Of a stretch of 64,000 nt of DNA, positions 29,798 through 43,234 are shown in pieces. The notes beneath the pieces were generated by a model, which saw only the letters and a list, made by a program, of their open reading frames with translations, had not been told where the DNA came from and made no database searches. The stretch is from Deroplatys truncata (taxonomy: Eukaryota > Arthropoda > Insecta > Mantodea > Mantidae), in assembly GCA_030765065.1 (NCBI GenBank), contig CM060976.1, forward strand, positions 60,000,539-60,064,538, written 5' to 3'. Numbering within the stretch: position 1 is the first letter of the stretch; each line of letters begins with the position of its first letter. Made by a program: the position numbers and the translations under genes.

Positions 29798-30549
29798 CTT
29801 CATTTTAATGAGATAAACCCTTTGCAGAAATAGCTACATTACACATTTTGTTATAGATCAAAGGAAACAGCGATAGTCAAATGTTGAGGAACTGGAGGCT
29901 ATACGCTGGCCTTAAAGTTCCGTACTATTTCTATGTAATCACGAGAAACAACTGAAAATTGTTTGGGACTTTAAGTATTGAAACACATCCAAACATTAAT
30001 AATACATATCTCGGAAATGGCGCATGCACAAAAAGGTCATTTTAAATAACTTGTGTGTTTTAATGAGATTTACATTTTTATGAAGTACCTTTTCATCTAT
30101 CACTTAATGTTTACCAGTTATACAATATTATACAAAATTATTTCCAAATGAAGAGGACTTCACAGGTTATCCCCAGGAAATTCAAGATATACATTTTATT
30201 TTTATGTAAATATATTTAATACATGGCACTTTAATCAAAATCGTTAGCCGTTTTAAAAAATAAAAAAAATTCCAAAAAGATCCATATAAAGGTTAGTATG
30301 GGATGGGAGAATTTTCTTGAAAATTCTTATGTTGCATCTTTAGAAGATACTGAACCTAAATAGCAAATTTCGTTTTTCAATTACACTGTTTAAGACACAT
30401 ACACACACAAGGACCTTTTTACAAAAAATGTGTTTTTTGGATTCAGGGTGCCTCAAAATGTGCATTTTCAGTGAAGTCTCTGTATAGAATTTTTGGGTGG
30501 AATGTAATACCTTCTCTACATATTATATACGTGGTAGAGAAGGTAAAAA
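29798..30549 (-). repeat. ACTTTCTC-family repeat, inverted neighbour
   Basis: It abuts the previous copy tail to tail. Read inverted, it ends with the head motif (TATACGTGGTAGAGAAGG). It belongs to the diverged subfamily seen at 58.76 kb. Confidence 0.65.
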
Positions 30550-31187
30550 TATACTTAAAGGACGTTACAAACATCACTGCCTGTTGTGATATTATCTGCA
30601 AAAATCAGTGGAACAAGAAAAGCTACATTCAAGGATGATTAAATCTGCATATTAATGGGCGTTTCGTGTTATTCTCAACCCTTGCACATATTTTCCTCTT
30701 GTTAGCTAGCTCAAAGGTAACGCAATTGAGTCAAACTGTTGCCACACTTGAATACTACAAACCGGAACATACCTATACGTTCCCAAGCACCTGGTGCTTC
30801 AGATTCCAGGCGCTGGACAGCTTTAATTGTGGAGTTTTATTGGCTGATTAAATGGACTAGGGGCAAGAGGCACCGGTATCACCACACAATCACAGAATAC
30901 AGCTATGTGTAAAGCAGCTGATCTCTCTAGAACTTTAATTAAGCGGTTAGAAGACCAGCATGTAATGTGTTCTATGGACACACACAGCATATCACTAAGT
31001 ATAACAAATAACTGTGGTAGCAAACAAAGAGCCTTATATTAAGTATGATGTTGGATGATGGATACGAAGTAACAACTGAGCGGGGTTAACAATGGAGACG
31101 TCACAAATCATTTTTAACCAAGACGAATGCAGATGTGTTTAGCCATCACCTTTGTCGCTATTTATGGTTTGCAACTTATCTTCAGCA
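30550..31187. other. host DNA between repeats
   Basis: Nothing recognised. Short open frames look random. Confidence 0.45.
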
Positions 31188-32215
31188 GACCGAGCGGGAT
31201 GGCTCAAGTGGTAACGTTCGTGGTCCGCATTCGGGAGGTCGTCCCCGTAGGGGAGGGGTTCCGACCCCTTCAGCTGCCGTGGTGCGAGGCGCCACGTACC
31301 CTTAGCACTCGTGGTATTTCTGACATTACTAGAAGCACGGGGCCGTTGGGGAGCTCGACGGGACAGTGGTTCCCGATACCCATGGGAGATTGGGTACGTC
31401 TGAATGGGTTTCCATACTGGCGGGGTTGTGAGACGCCTCAATGTCCTCCGGTACCGACCTGGATAGCCAGTAGACGGCCTGCTCGAATGCTGTCGGCCCT
31501 ACCGAGATTATCGATAGTCGCCCTTTCGGGATGACGCGCGTAAGTAGCGTATCCACTTCCATCTCCGCGTAAGCGGGGGGCCTTTTTAGGAAACCAGATA
31601 TTGGCCTCATGGGAAACCCCCAACGGTTTGGACAGCCACTCGGTTGGCGCTGGACCCTGGGTTTAGAAGGGGGACTTGGGCTCCGGGTCGCTCAACATTT
31701 GGGAGGTCGTGGGTCGATTTCCGCGACCGACCTTCCTGACCCATTCTTTTGGAGGTTTCCTCGGGTCGTTAGGCGAATGCTGGGAAGGTTCATTATATCC
31801 CCCGAATTTCTTGTCCCTCCATTTCACCTCCATTCTCATTTCACTTCACCTTTGATCTGCTTGGTCTGTTTCAGCGTTGACAGTGTCGACGGGAGTCTCA
31901 GCGTAGCATGACAGGGGAAGAGGATTCTCTATGTAACCCTTCGTCCCACGGAATGGTGGGTGGTCCGATGTGCAAGCTTGCACGGGGGAGGCCGGTTGCA
32001 GCAACTGCCATCCGAAGTGTTTCAATCTGTAAAAGATAGGAACCCTGCCCTTTGCCCTGTCGTGCGTCCCGGTCCAGCCGCCCTCTGTCTCCCCTCACTT
32101 CACCCCTCCCTCTCGGGAGCACCCCATCCGGGTCACAGGCACAAAAGATGTAGGTCGAAGTGCTAAGTCCCCCTCCGTACCTAGTCCTACTCCTAACTTC
32201 ATGCAGATGGTACAG
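31188..32215 (+). repeat. GC-rich SINE with an internal 453-bp insertion
   Basis: The A-box-like head GAGCGGGATGGCTCAAGTGG is at 31194. At 31228-31242 a 15-base motif (CATTCGGGAGGTCGT) is repeated with one change at 31696-31710, where the SINE text resumes (GGGTCGATTTCCGCGACCGA, then CTTCCTGACCCATT). The 31243-31695 segment therefore looks like an insertion flanked by a target duplication. Confidence 0.5.
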
Positions 32216-32685
32216 ATAAGCGCAAGAAATTTCAGCTGAAACATTGGTGGAAGAAGGTGAAAGAAGATTCCGTTAGATGCAATTAAAATTTATTACACCA
32301 GCATAATACTTCCAATACTGGGTTATGGGGCTAGTGTAAGGACGAGAAAAGTAAACAAGTGCAAGTTGAAAAGCAACTTAGGAAAACACGACACAACATC
32401 GTACTAAATGGATCAGTTAGTACAACGTCCACAAAAGCCTTACAAGTTATCTTGGGGATGTGGCCGATCAATTTGTTAAATAAGAAGAAAGGGTTGCCAT
32501 ACTAGTTAAAAAGAGCTAATCAAGAAGAAATAAAAAGTATAGTGGGACAATATTGTTATAGTAGAGTCAGATGTGTAAATTGTTATCAAGAGTGGGAGGA
32601 GGAATGGGATAATAAATGTGGGAAGAACACATGACCCATTAGCAGATGTTTATGAGAGATTAAATATGAAACTTTTAAACCCGGG
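32216..32685 (+). pseudogene. degenerate non-LTR retrotransposon polymerase fragment
   Basis: Broken frames give ILPILGYGAS and then SVSTTSTKALQVILGMWPINL. This matches the post-RT region of Jockey/R1/I-type LINE polymerases (LLYGAE...W and TGAYRTVSTDALQVLAG-type motifs). There are many stops and frame changes. The fragment is cut at both ends and followed by a SINE. Confidence 0.4.
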
Positions 32686-33010
32686 AGCCAAGGTGGCGCA
32701 TGGTTTCGTTTCCTGCTCTCATACTGAGGGTCCAGGGATTCGATTCGCGGCTCTGGGGTGGCGATTTTAAGTCCGATCTATCCACACCTTCACCTATGAC
32801 TTTCTCATGCAAAGTATCCCCGAGGCCCAACGTGGTTCGGGGTCCACGACAAAAGCTGTAGGTGCTCTCGTTCCACCGCCATCCTCATTATCACCCTGCC
32901 CTCGGAAGTAAGGATTCCGTCCACTGGTGCCTTCACCTCAGAAATGGGTCCTGTTATCGCTTGATGTAATAAGGTATCCCCCGAAAGTCGTAGGCCATAT
33001 GGAGAGCGTT
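32686..33010 (+). repeat. second type of tRNA-derived SINE
   Basis: GGTGGCGCATGGTTTCG and GGATTCGATTC are pol III A- and B-box-like motifs about 50 bases apart. A body with no further copy in the window follows. Confidence 0.45.
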
Positions 33011-33169
33011 AGAAACGACATTTAAAAAATGCCAAAGGTATGGTTCAATATCTTTCGGGTCATGGACCACATTGAATTTATTTGAAGAGGATGGGGAGGT
33101 GAGAAGAAGACATTTGTGAGGATTGTGCTACTTTGGATACGCCTGAACATATAACTTACGAATATTAAA

Positions 33170-34020
33170 AAAAAATCTGAGGTGTTACACTCACATGACT
33201 TTCTCTACTCTTGTACAAACTTATTCTCCATATGCTTCATGTTAATCGAGATATCGAGATGTTAATCTTATTGCTAATTTTCTTGTAGATGCAAGGGGAA
33301 TTGGTAGGCTTTAAGCGATAGGCAAATATTTTAGGAACTGGTTGCTATGTCGAGTATTCTATTCTCTTTGCATTACCAGAACAAACAAAAAAGAATAACG
33401 AATTCCCCTTTGAGAAAAAGTATAAGTACTGGAAAATTTAAGGGAGTAACAAGCAATATCTCGAAAATGGTTCACTCAATAACAAAATGTACATGACATA
33501 AATTGTGTATTTTAACGCGATCTACATTTTTTGTGTAGTAACATTTTGTCTATCTCTTATGGTTTACCAGTTATGCAAAAGTCGGTCACAATGAAGAAAA
33601 ATTTTGGAGACATTCCCAGAAAATTCGAGATATACATTTTATTTGTCATGAAAGTATCTTAAATATATAATATTTTAATCAAAATCGGTAGAGGTATTTT
33701 TGAGAAAATTAAAATTTTCGAAAAATGTTGCATGTAAAGGGAAATCTGGGTTGGGAGGATTTTCTTCAAAACCTTCGTCTCGCATCTCTGGAAGATACTG
33801 AACCTAAATACCAAGTTTGCTGTTTATCCGATTGTTCGTTTCTCAGTTATGCTGTTTACAGACAGACGCACAGACACACACACGGACAGGTTTCCAAAAA
33901 TGCTTTTTTTTTGGATTCAGGGGGCCTCAAAACATAAATGTCCGGTGAAATCTCGGTATCAAATTTTTGAGTGGACTACAATACTTCCCCTACTTACTAT
34001 ACGTAGTAGAGAAGTTAAAA
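33170..34020 (-). repeat. ACTTTCTC-family repeat, near full length, inverted
   Basis: It starts with AAATCTGAGGTGTTACACTC (inverse of the 3' end) and ends TACGTAGTAGAGAAG. Length is about 850 bp. Confidence 0.8.
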
Positions 34021-35060
34021 ATATGTAGCTTGGAAGGAAAGCAAAAGGAGATTGAAAGGTAAAATGATATTTAACATTTTAAGTCAGGAAGAACATTACA
34101 AAATAATAAATGAAATGGTGCAGGGTATGTAGATCAAGGTTATCAATGATTATCAAGAGAGTTCTGGGAATGTTCGGGAGGCGGGGAGAAGGAATTGTTA
34201 TCTTTCAATAACGCTTCTGGTGTTTACGCTGGGTAAGTGCTCTACCCCGTAGGCTTATTTCTTACTGGGCGATAGATTCGCGCTAACCACCCTAAGCTTG
34301 GGCTATAGCCGCTGTATCACAGTATCCTAGCTGGTAAAACTAAAGGGTATGTGGGTTAGTATATTGCTTCCAACCATAGAAGAATGTAGTTGAAGAGAGG
34401 AACCCAAACCATTAAAATGTTTATTGTTAAAGCGACAATAATAAATTAATAAAAAAAAAAGATGTTCCAAGAAAAGTTGTAGAAGAATGAAAGAAATTCT
34501 TGTCAATTTAACACATCAAATCGTTTAATGGTTTCTTTCCTTGGTTTTGCGACGTATGTAAAAATTGGTCTTACGCAAGGTTTTTTAATTATATCCTTGC
34601 TTTACTCTTTGTACTCATACTTATTTCTTAAGATACAAGCAATATCTCGTTAATGCTTTTGTCAATTATTTACTGCTGGTTTTCTTTTCTCAGTAGAAAT
34701 TATCGTATTCAATCGCTCAGCTGTTGCTGGTGAATAGTTCGGAGTAATTCGCGAATGCGAAACAGGCAGTCTACCTAACACAAGAAGCGAAGAGGTAAAA
34801 CTAATTTAAGCAGCGTACTTAATAATAATAATTAATAATAGCCCACATTTATTTGCAAAATTAATATTGATTTTACATACTTAAATATATAAATATATTA
34901 TATACTGTGTAAGTCACACATTAACAGACAATCTGAGCAGTGTTTGATAATCCATATAAATGTAGATTCCAGGGAAAAACACATAATTTAAATTTATAAC
35001 GCAAGAATGCGTGTTTTACCCCTAAAGGTTGTATAAAATTATACTTTTCTCCATTAGCTA
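34021..35060. other. AT-rich host DNA, nothing recognised
   Basis: No supported features. Confidence 0.45.
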
Positions 35061-35605
35061 ATCAATGCAATGGCTGCTCGGGCGGTTAGTCTGTGGCCCG
35101 CATTCTATAGGTCCCGGGTTCGGTTACCGGCGAGCGCCCACTCTGACCCATGTTTTTTTTCCGGTCGTCGGGCGAATGCTGGAATGATTTCTTTCATCCC
35201 CGAACTTCCTGTCCCTTCATTTCGATCCATTAATCATTCCATTCGTCCTTCAGGTTTGGTCTGTTTCAGAATTGCAAGTGGTGTTTTGGTGCAGCGTGAT
35301 AGGGAAAGAGAATGCTCTCTGTGAACTTCATCCGTTCCTCGCCCTTTGGCTGTTTGCCAGAGTACACGGACGCTCCTTGGGGTGGACTCTGTGTGGGGAA
35401 GGGGTCTCCGGTCTGCCTGTCCGACCGTCAGAGCGTGTTAATCTAAACTGAGGATTCTGTCATTGCTGTGCCGCCATTCCTGGATCCGGACGCCCGGTAT
35501 CTCCCTTCACCTCATCCTTCCCGGGGGTATCCCCTCGTGGGAAGTCGGTACAATATCCTTATTCCTGGATCAGTGCCGAGTCCCCTCTGCTTCACAATTT
35601 AATCA
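35061..35605 (+). repeat. tRNA-derived SINE, most complete copy
   Basis: ATGGCTGCTCGGGCGGTTAG (A-box-like) and GGGTTCGGTTACC (B-box-like) are followed by CTCTGACCCATG, GGTCGTCGGGCGAATGCTGG and a long CG-rich body. It is matched in part at 26.5, 27.3, 31.2 and 49.9-50.4 kb. Confidence 0.6.
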
Positions 35606-37454
35606 GTAATTACTAGTCATTAATAAAGCCTCTATCATTACTATACAGTACTATACATGTATGTTCCAGCACAATTCTGGAACGCCTGGAGAAATTTCAA
35701 CTAAACTTCATACACATATGACTTATATTCTGGAAAACATTACTGTGGGGTCCGCATCTGTGGTATCGGCGCAGTGTGCCTGCCTCAAGAGGTAAGTTGG
35801 AATTTCGGTTAGGGCGAGTTGTCCGGATAAAGTTTTTTTCCGGAGTTTTCTGTTATCCTAAAAAGATTAACGTTGTGTAACTTTTAAGCTCTATGGATCC
35901 CGAGTTCATTTGAGCATCATTTCTCTCATTTAATTCATTTCCGATATGACCTAAAGTAAAAACAAAACAAAAAATGTAGGTAGGAGAGGGTGACATGCAG
36001 AAATAATAAAAAAGCGACCTATACTAATTTAAATCCATAGTTTTCAGGTAGTTGTGATGAATTCCATTTAAATTCAACTTCAACCCTATCAGCATGGGGG
36101 TGAGATGGGGTGTAAAATGTATAAAATAGTAGAACTAGTGTCAAATCCATATTTTCGGGGTGACTGAGATGAACAGATTTCGTCGTAACCAGTCTGAATC
36201 CAGTTCACAACCGCACACGCTAGTCTTGATCTCAGATTAAATCCTCAAATCAGCGAACCCTGTAGTTTCCCCGCGGCTCGCTACGGCCTGATGGTCATGT
36301 GCTTATGGCGGTGAGGTAAAGGAGCCCTTACTCCTACTGATAAGAGATTTCCCACAAAACAAATATCTTGAGTTTGTTTCGTTTGTTTTTGTATATTATG
36401 GTGCATATTTTACATTTGCTTTCGCGTACAAGTTCAGGCTCTAATAATAAGTTAATTATCTTAATTACACAATTATCGACTCACAACAGAGTCGCCACTG
36501 TACTGGAACTTTGTCTGGTAGGATTCCTTGATATACCAGTAAATGCACTGACACGGAGGCGCAGAATTTAACCACGCCTAATTCCATCAAGATTTGCGCA
36601 AGTTAGTTGGGATTTCCTAACATTGGACGAGGTTAAAAAGTTATGGAATGGATTTTTAATTCATGGATGCATTTTGGACAGCGAGGAGGGCCTAATTAAT
36701 CCTACCCACTCTCCTTATTTCAAATTCCGGCTCCACGGGATCACTGAGGTGTACAGAAAACTACCGGAATCAGAAATGAAAATGTTGTGACATTGGACGA
36801 GTATAAACTGTTTTTATAAAAGAAAAGAAAAAGATTAAGAACACAAGGAAATGCAGATAATAAGCAACTTTAAGAAAAATATTGATAAATAGGGAATCAT
36901 GTAGAAAGCTGTATTTAGGTGAAAGTTCAGATTTCAAACTAACGCTATACTAGATTCATATGTCATCGTACTGGGCTTAGGTCTTGCTCACAATTTTTGA
37001 TACAGAATGTTAACATTATGCTACGCACCCTAACCGACATATATCTTCTAATTTTTTTCCTGCTGCCAACGCGTGTTGAGAAGAAAAAGTTGCTTAAATT
37101 GAGTACACTGCAGCAAAATAGATGTCGCTAAAAATGGACCCCTGAGAGGAAACGGTAATCTGTAAATGTCACAGTCGATGTAGCAGTCTGAGTGTTAGGG
37201 AGCGTAATGATTTTTTTAGAGGTGGGGTTAGTTTAGACTACTGCCTCTTTCTCGAGAGTTTTCAAACTTAATGAGCCTTATAATGTTATAAATTGTGGGT
37301 GGGAGAGAACTTGCACTGCCAAAGTTCATTACATAGCCTAAGGGAAGAAACAACACATCTGCCAAAGTATGGTACAGGATAATAAATAAATACAAAGTGG
37401 AAGCAAAAATTAGGTACTATAAAAGGGGTAAGTATTGCATCATATAAACCTATC
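35606..37454. other. AT-rich host DNA, nothing recognised
   Basis: No supported gene or repeat. Confidence 0.45.
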
Positions 37455-37845
37455 ACAAATGATGCGCTACATTCACATGACTTTCTACAAGCTGTTGTGA
37501 TGATAGATATTTCGTTATAGGAACAATGGGGATAGAGGAAATTCAATCGATAGTCAGATGCTGAAAATCTAGTCGTTATATGTTGGCCTTAAAATTCCAT
37601 ACCCTTTCCACGATATCGTTACAAACAACTGAAGAGCGACACCACTTTAAAAATGTAAAATATTAACAAATTCTTATTAAAAACGGATATGACAAAAAGT
37701 AATCATTTGAAATAAACTGTGCATCTTAAAGAGGCTGCGCTTTTAGTGTGCTTTTGTCTATTGTTTATGTTTTACCAGTTATACCAAATTATGCAAAATT
37801 GCTTTCGAATGAAGAGAACTTCACATGCTATTACATCTTACTTAT
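37455..37845 (-). repeat. ACTTTCTC-family repeat fragment
   Basis: GCGCTACATTCACATGACTTTC is the inverse of the 3' end. It continues with GTTATATGTTGGCCTTAAAATTCC as in the diverged subfamily and is truncated before the head. Confidence 0.55.
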
Positions 37846-38232
37846 ATTAATACAAACTCACACCATTTAAATGTAAATGGAAACACTCGCTTGGCTACGA
37901 AAAGTGACGCTAAAACAAAAGTAACACTTCAAATCTGTAATTCACTAAGGAGGAATCACGCTGGCTTAGGTATTGCGGTTGAATAAAAGCTAAAGCTGAA
38001 ATCAAAATGGATTATATTTTATTACTAAGAAACAGACTTGCAATTTCACCTGTTGTCTCATCCTAACGGAAACTCAAGATCGCGCATAGAAGGCTTCCTA
38101 CTCTCTCGAGACACTGAACAGATGACTTGAGTGGATCATTCATAAGCAAGTACGGAAGCATCTACGCATGCGTAGAGAGTGATTCTCGAGCAACAGCTCA
38201 TCTAGAACATTCTATGTGATTGCTATAAATCA
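37846..38232. other. host DNA between repeats
   Basis: Nothing recognised. Confidence 0.4.
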
Positions 38233-39131
38233 GTTTTTACTTTCTCTACTACGTATAGTAAGTAGGGGAAGTATTGCATTCCACCCAAAAATTCGATACC
38301 GAGATTTCACCGGAAATACATGTTTTGAGACCTCCTGAATCCAAAAAAAGCATTTTTGGAAACATGTCCGTGTGTGTGTCTGTGTGTGTGTCTGTGTGTC
38401 TGTGTGTGTGTGTGTCTGTGTGTGTGTCTGTGAACAGCATAACTCAAAAACTAACAGTCGGATAAACACCAAACTTGGTATTTACGTTCAGTATCTTCCA
38501 GAGATGCGACACGAAGATTTTTAAGAAAATCCCCCCACCCCAGACTACCCTTTACATGGAACATTTTTCGAAAATTTTAATTTTCTCAAAAATGGCTCTA
38601 ACGATTTTGATGAAAATATCATATGTTTAAGATAATGTCATGAGAAATGAAATGTATATCTCGAAATTTCTGGGAATGTCTCCAAAAGTATTCTTCATTA
38701 TGAACGACTTTTGCATAACTGGTAAACCATAAGAGATAGACAAAATTTTACTACACAAAAAATGTAGATCGCGTTAAAATACACAACTTATATCATATAC
38801 ATTTTTTTTGTTGAGTGAACCGTTTTCGAGATATTGCTTGTTATTTCCTTAAATTTTCCAATACTTATACTTTTTCTCAAATTCGTTATTCATTTTTTTA
38901 TGTCCTGGACATGCAAAGAGAATGGAATGCGCCACATAGCAACCAGCGATAAAATATTTGACTATCGCTTAAAAGCTACCATATTCCCCTTGCATCTACA
39001 TGAATATTACCAATAAGATTGACATCTCGATATCTCGATTAATATGAAGCATATGGAGAATAGGCGTTTGTAAAAATAGATTGTACAAGAGTAGAGAAAG
39101 TAATGTGAGTGTAACACATCAGATTTTTTTA
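38233..39131 (+). repeat. ACTTTCTC-family repeat, near full length
   Basis: Same landmarks and ends as the 28.87 kb copy, with a long TG/TCTG microsatellite at about 38370-38430. Confidence 0.8.
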
Positions 39132-39249
39132 TACTTAACTAATTTAACGACCATTACCGGCCAAACCTAAAGCTACACACTCAACTGCCAAATCATGAAA
39201 TAAACAATAACACCCAATTAAACTAATAAAAATTCCCTTATACCCACAG

Positions 39250-39598
39250 TATATATTTATTTGTCATATAAATATCATAAATATATGGTATTTCAATCAA
39301 AATAGTTAAATCATTTTAGAAAAAATCGAAGATTTTGAATAATTTGGAGTGACAGGTTTCTTGAAAATGTTTGTGTCTCATTGCGTAAGATTTTTAATTT
39401 AAATACCATTTGGTATTTGTCCGAGTTTTCGTTTTTGAGTATGCTGTTCACAAAAATTTTCTTCTAAAAATGCTTTTTTGTATTCAAGGTGCCTCGAAGC
39501 CTATATTTCCGTTGAAATTGACATTGAATTTTTGGGTGGAAAGCAATAGGTACTTCCTCTTACCTACTATATGTAGGTGGCAGAGAAAGTACTCGTAA
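39250..39598 (-). repeat. ACTTTCTC-family repeat, head fragment, inverted
   Basis: It runs from ATTTGTCATATAAATATC to the inverse head GGCAGAGAAAGTACTCG. The tail is missing. Confidence 0.55.
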
Positions 39599-40606
39599 AA
39601 TATAAAATTATGATGTAATATACTATAATTTTTCTGGCAAACTGTATCATCCATGTACTCGATACGCTAAGTCTTACCTTCTTAGTGTTTCCTTTTTCCC
39701 TTCCAAGCCTTCGTAACATAAATTTTCTTTCATAAGTATTCTAACATTTTCTTTATTTCTTCTCCTATACCTATTTTTGTCTCTGGCATTAAGTCTAGCA
39801 ATATATTCTTTGTGTCCCGGTTTGAGAGTTTATATGTTGCCGTGTAGGTCTATTTACAATTCGTCTGTTGTTTCTTAAAGCAATGAATAATAACTTGCAA
39901 CGTCGTGCGACTCAATCCTTCTCTCTGAATCCTCCATTTATCGTGCAGATGGCAATGGCTTAAGATTTTAATTTGTTTTGATCTCTTTCAAACAGGTGGG
40001 ATTAAACTCTTATCAACATGGTTTGTCTTGCTTCATATTGTTCCCTAAAGAGAAGGGTTGAAATGTTCTTGAAACGTAGGGTCTTACTAATTAATGTGGA
40101 GCTGTGATTTAAACCATAATGTATTTTAATAACACTGGTCAACAAAGAAAATGTTGAATAATTTCTGCTAATTTTTGTGTATTTGCATCTGCGAAATCCA
40201 AAAATGAAGCCAGAAATGTTCCATCACCCACCAATGTTTTGAAATATTAAAAAAATGTTTTCATGTTTATTAGCATAGGACTGTAAATTTACTGACTAAA
40301 AGAAAGTAATTTTATATCATTAGATTAACAAATGACCTATTTCCTTTAGGTGATTGTTGTCTGTGACTTCAGGAATGCAATGTTCAACAATCAGCTTCTT
40401 CTCACAAAACTGTGGCTTTCCCGCCCTAGTCAATGTTTACTCCAACAACAGATAAATGAGGCCTGTTACGGATAGAAAGGGTCCTGCATAGTTGCCAGAT
40501 GAAAGAAGTTGTTCAATGAAACAAACCAACCCTGTGTGAATTCAGTTGTGAATTAACAACTGTAGTGTCAGCTAATGGTGTGATTTCTTAAGCATTGTGA
40601 GCTAGA
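39599..40606. other. AT-rich host DNA, nothing recognised
   Basis: No supported features. Confidence 0.45.
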
Positions 40607-42340
40607 ATGAGGGCAATATCTCAGAAATGTGTAAACAATAAAAACACCTTTTGTTATATTTGTGGTGAATTCACTTTAAAAGCCCAGAGGCGAAATTTGG
40701 CTTCTCGAATTAAAAGAGCGTATGAGTGTTCTTATGAGTGTTATTTTGGCAATACAGTAGACCAGAATAAGTTTAGGGCTCCGGAAATCTGTTGTACCAA
40801 ATGTGTAACACTATTAACCGGCTAGTGAAAAGGGTCCCGACATATGCCTTTTGCAGTCCCTATGATATGGCGGAACCTAAGGATCATATAGCAGACTGCT
40901 ATTTCTGCTTGAAAAATATGTCTGGAATAAGTTATAAAGTCCAAATACCTATCTTTAGAACCGGCAATTCGACAGTGCCTCATGGACCAGGCTTTTCTCT
41001 CCACCAGGTGACAGAAATATGACTGAAGATTTTGAAAGTATTGATGACATTGGTGAATTACAACAATAGAGAGACCCAGATTTTGTGGAAGAAGTTGCTA
41101 TAAGCGAACTGCAATTTCTAACACCGGAGGAGCCAAGTTACTTGCTTCAAGATTGAAAGGCTGGCACCTCCTGCAGGTGATGGCATCAAAGTAAGCTCTT
41201 TCTATCAACGCCAAAATGAATTTGGCACTTAGTTTCTAAACAGAAGGACTTATTTTTCTGTAATAATGCCGATTCTTTGATGGAGTCCCTGGGTAATCAA
41301 CATAAACCTGAATATTGGTATTTCTTCACTGATTCCTCGAAAACAAGCTTGAAAGGAATCTTGCTACATAAAGGAAACAAGTTTCCATTCGTTCCTATAG
41401 TCTACGCAGTGGTAAAAGGAAAGTTACGTGAACATGCATCTCTTGCTATCCAGTATCCGTATGATGACTATTCATTGCAGACATGCGCAGATTTTAAGAT
41501 TATAGCTATCTTGCTTGGATTACAATTTGGCGATATACAGTTTTTCTGCTTCTTGTCATGTGGGTTAGTAGAGATAAAAGCTATCATTACGTTAATAAAG
41601 CTGGCTAAAGAGGGAGTCATTAATCCAGAACAGGCAAACATTGTTCGTCAACCATTTGTAAGTGCTGACAAAATCTCATTGCCTCCATTACACATCAAAC
41701 TAGGTTTGATCCAGAACTTCGTGAAAACAATGGATTCTGACGGGAATGCATTTCTGTTCCTGAAAACTAAGTTTCCAAAGATCAGTGAAGAGAAACTAAA
41801 ACATAGAATATTTGTTGGCCATCAAATTATAGAGAACTTATGAAAGATTCACAGTTTGAAAGCATATTAAATATGCAAGATCGAGCTTCATGGTTCACTT
41901 TCATAAACTTTCTAAGAAACTATAGGTTTGAACATTACAGAGAACGTTTCAGTGAGCTGTTTGAGAACTACAGGGTGATAGGATGTAGTATGTCTTTGAA
42001 AATACACATTTTGAACTTCCACCTTGACTTCTTCCCTGAAAACCTCGGCGCTGTCAGCGACGAACATACCGACATCAAGATATCGCTGAAATGGAAAGAC
42101 ACTACCAGGGAAAATGGACTCCAAATATATTGGCAGACTACTGTTGGACACTCAAGAGAGATGTTTCTCAAGCAAAGTATAGTCGAATACCTACTTCACA
42201 TTCATTTTACGTATTTCACATTCGGTAATCTAGCTAAAATGTTACATACATTAAAATGTATAATTACCAGAAATGTTATTCATGCAATTATTCAAAAACT
42301 ATATTCCATGGAAAGATTCTGTAAAAAGATTTGAAATTAG
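40607..42340 (+). pseudogene. broken Cys-rich arthropod repeat-family gene
   Basis: Homologous pieces lie in order with frame changes between them. 40607-40825 gives FCYICGEFTLKAQRRN, then CCTKC. 40792-41022 gives the MAEPKDHIADCYFC block. 41277-41843 gives WYFFTDSSKTSLKGILLHKGNKF, CADFKIIAILLGLQ, PPLHIKLGLIQNFVK and FVGHQI. 41840-42334 gives MSLKIHILNFHLDFFPENLG. I recognise this as a gene family present in many copies in arthropod genomes, without an established function or name, probably transposon-related. Paired cysteines in the N-terminus suggest zinc binding. Internal stops and at least three frameshifts make this copy non-functional. A second relic lies at 360-655. Confidence 0.6.
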
Positions 42341-43083
42341 CACAAAGAGGTCAGTAAGAATCATCCATTGTAATTCTTTCGACACTAAAAATCTTAAATT
42401 TTGTTGACCATTTTAACTCTTAAATACTCAATTATTTTTCAGGGTAAAGATTTTATCGCCATGAGTTAGGTTATTGAGTGTTGAATATTCTAATTAGAGA
42501 ACTACTACATTTAGAATGAAATATAATATTGTCAGAAGTACGTTATTATTATAAAAATACTGGTATATCGAATAAACTAATATATGTAATCCATAATTTA
42601 TAAGGACCTTTTAACAAAAATAACAAGCAACAAATGGCGATAAATATATAATGCTTCAAAGGGATTACGGCAGGGATAATGTTTATCCCCAATTTGATTT
42701 AAAATGTATATGTACCAAACTTTACACACCTGCAACGAAAATGTTGTAGTTCGGGGTAATGGTTGGCGAAAATAAATTTACTCTTTACAATGTGCAGATT
42801 AACAGATAGTTTTAATCACATTATGATTAATTTTGAGTATATGTGCAGAACATTAAAAAAAGGAATTTCAAAAAGAAAAGTATATGGTCACATTAGGGAG
42901 AAAACAGGATTTAGTAATGGAACATAAATAAGTGATTAAACATTTCGGCGATAAATATAAATACTTCAGTATTGTAATCAATAATGCGTAAGAAATGATG
43001 CAGAACTAAAAACACTAATTGTAATAGGAAAATCTGCTTTATATCACAGATTAACAGCTTTTTATGAGAGGAGCACATGAGAA
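42341..43083. other. AT-rich host DNA, nothing recognised
   Basis: No supported features. Confidence 0.45.
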
Positions 43084-43234
43084 AAATCCGATATGTTACA
43101 TTCACATGAGTTTCTCTACACTCTGGCGCTTATTAGTGGGTATACAAGTTATTCTTACGAAAGATTATCTTCCTGTTTACTTCATTTTAGTCGAGATAAA
43201 TCTTTCCGGAAATACTGCATTACACATTTTGTTA
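43084..43234 (-). repeat. ACTTTCTC-family repeat, tail part, split by a mariner
   Basis: TGTTACATTCACATGAG begins the inverted tail. It stops at GCATTACACATTTTGTTA, where a mariner-type element is inserted, and resumes at 44662. Confidence 0.7.
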
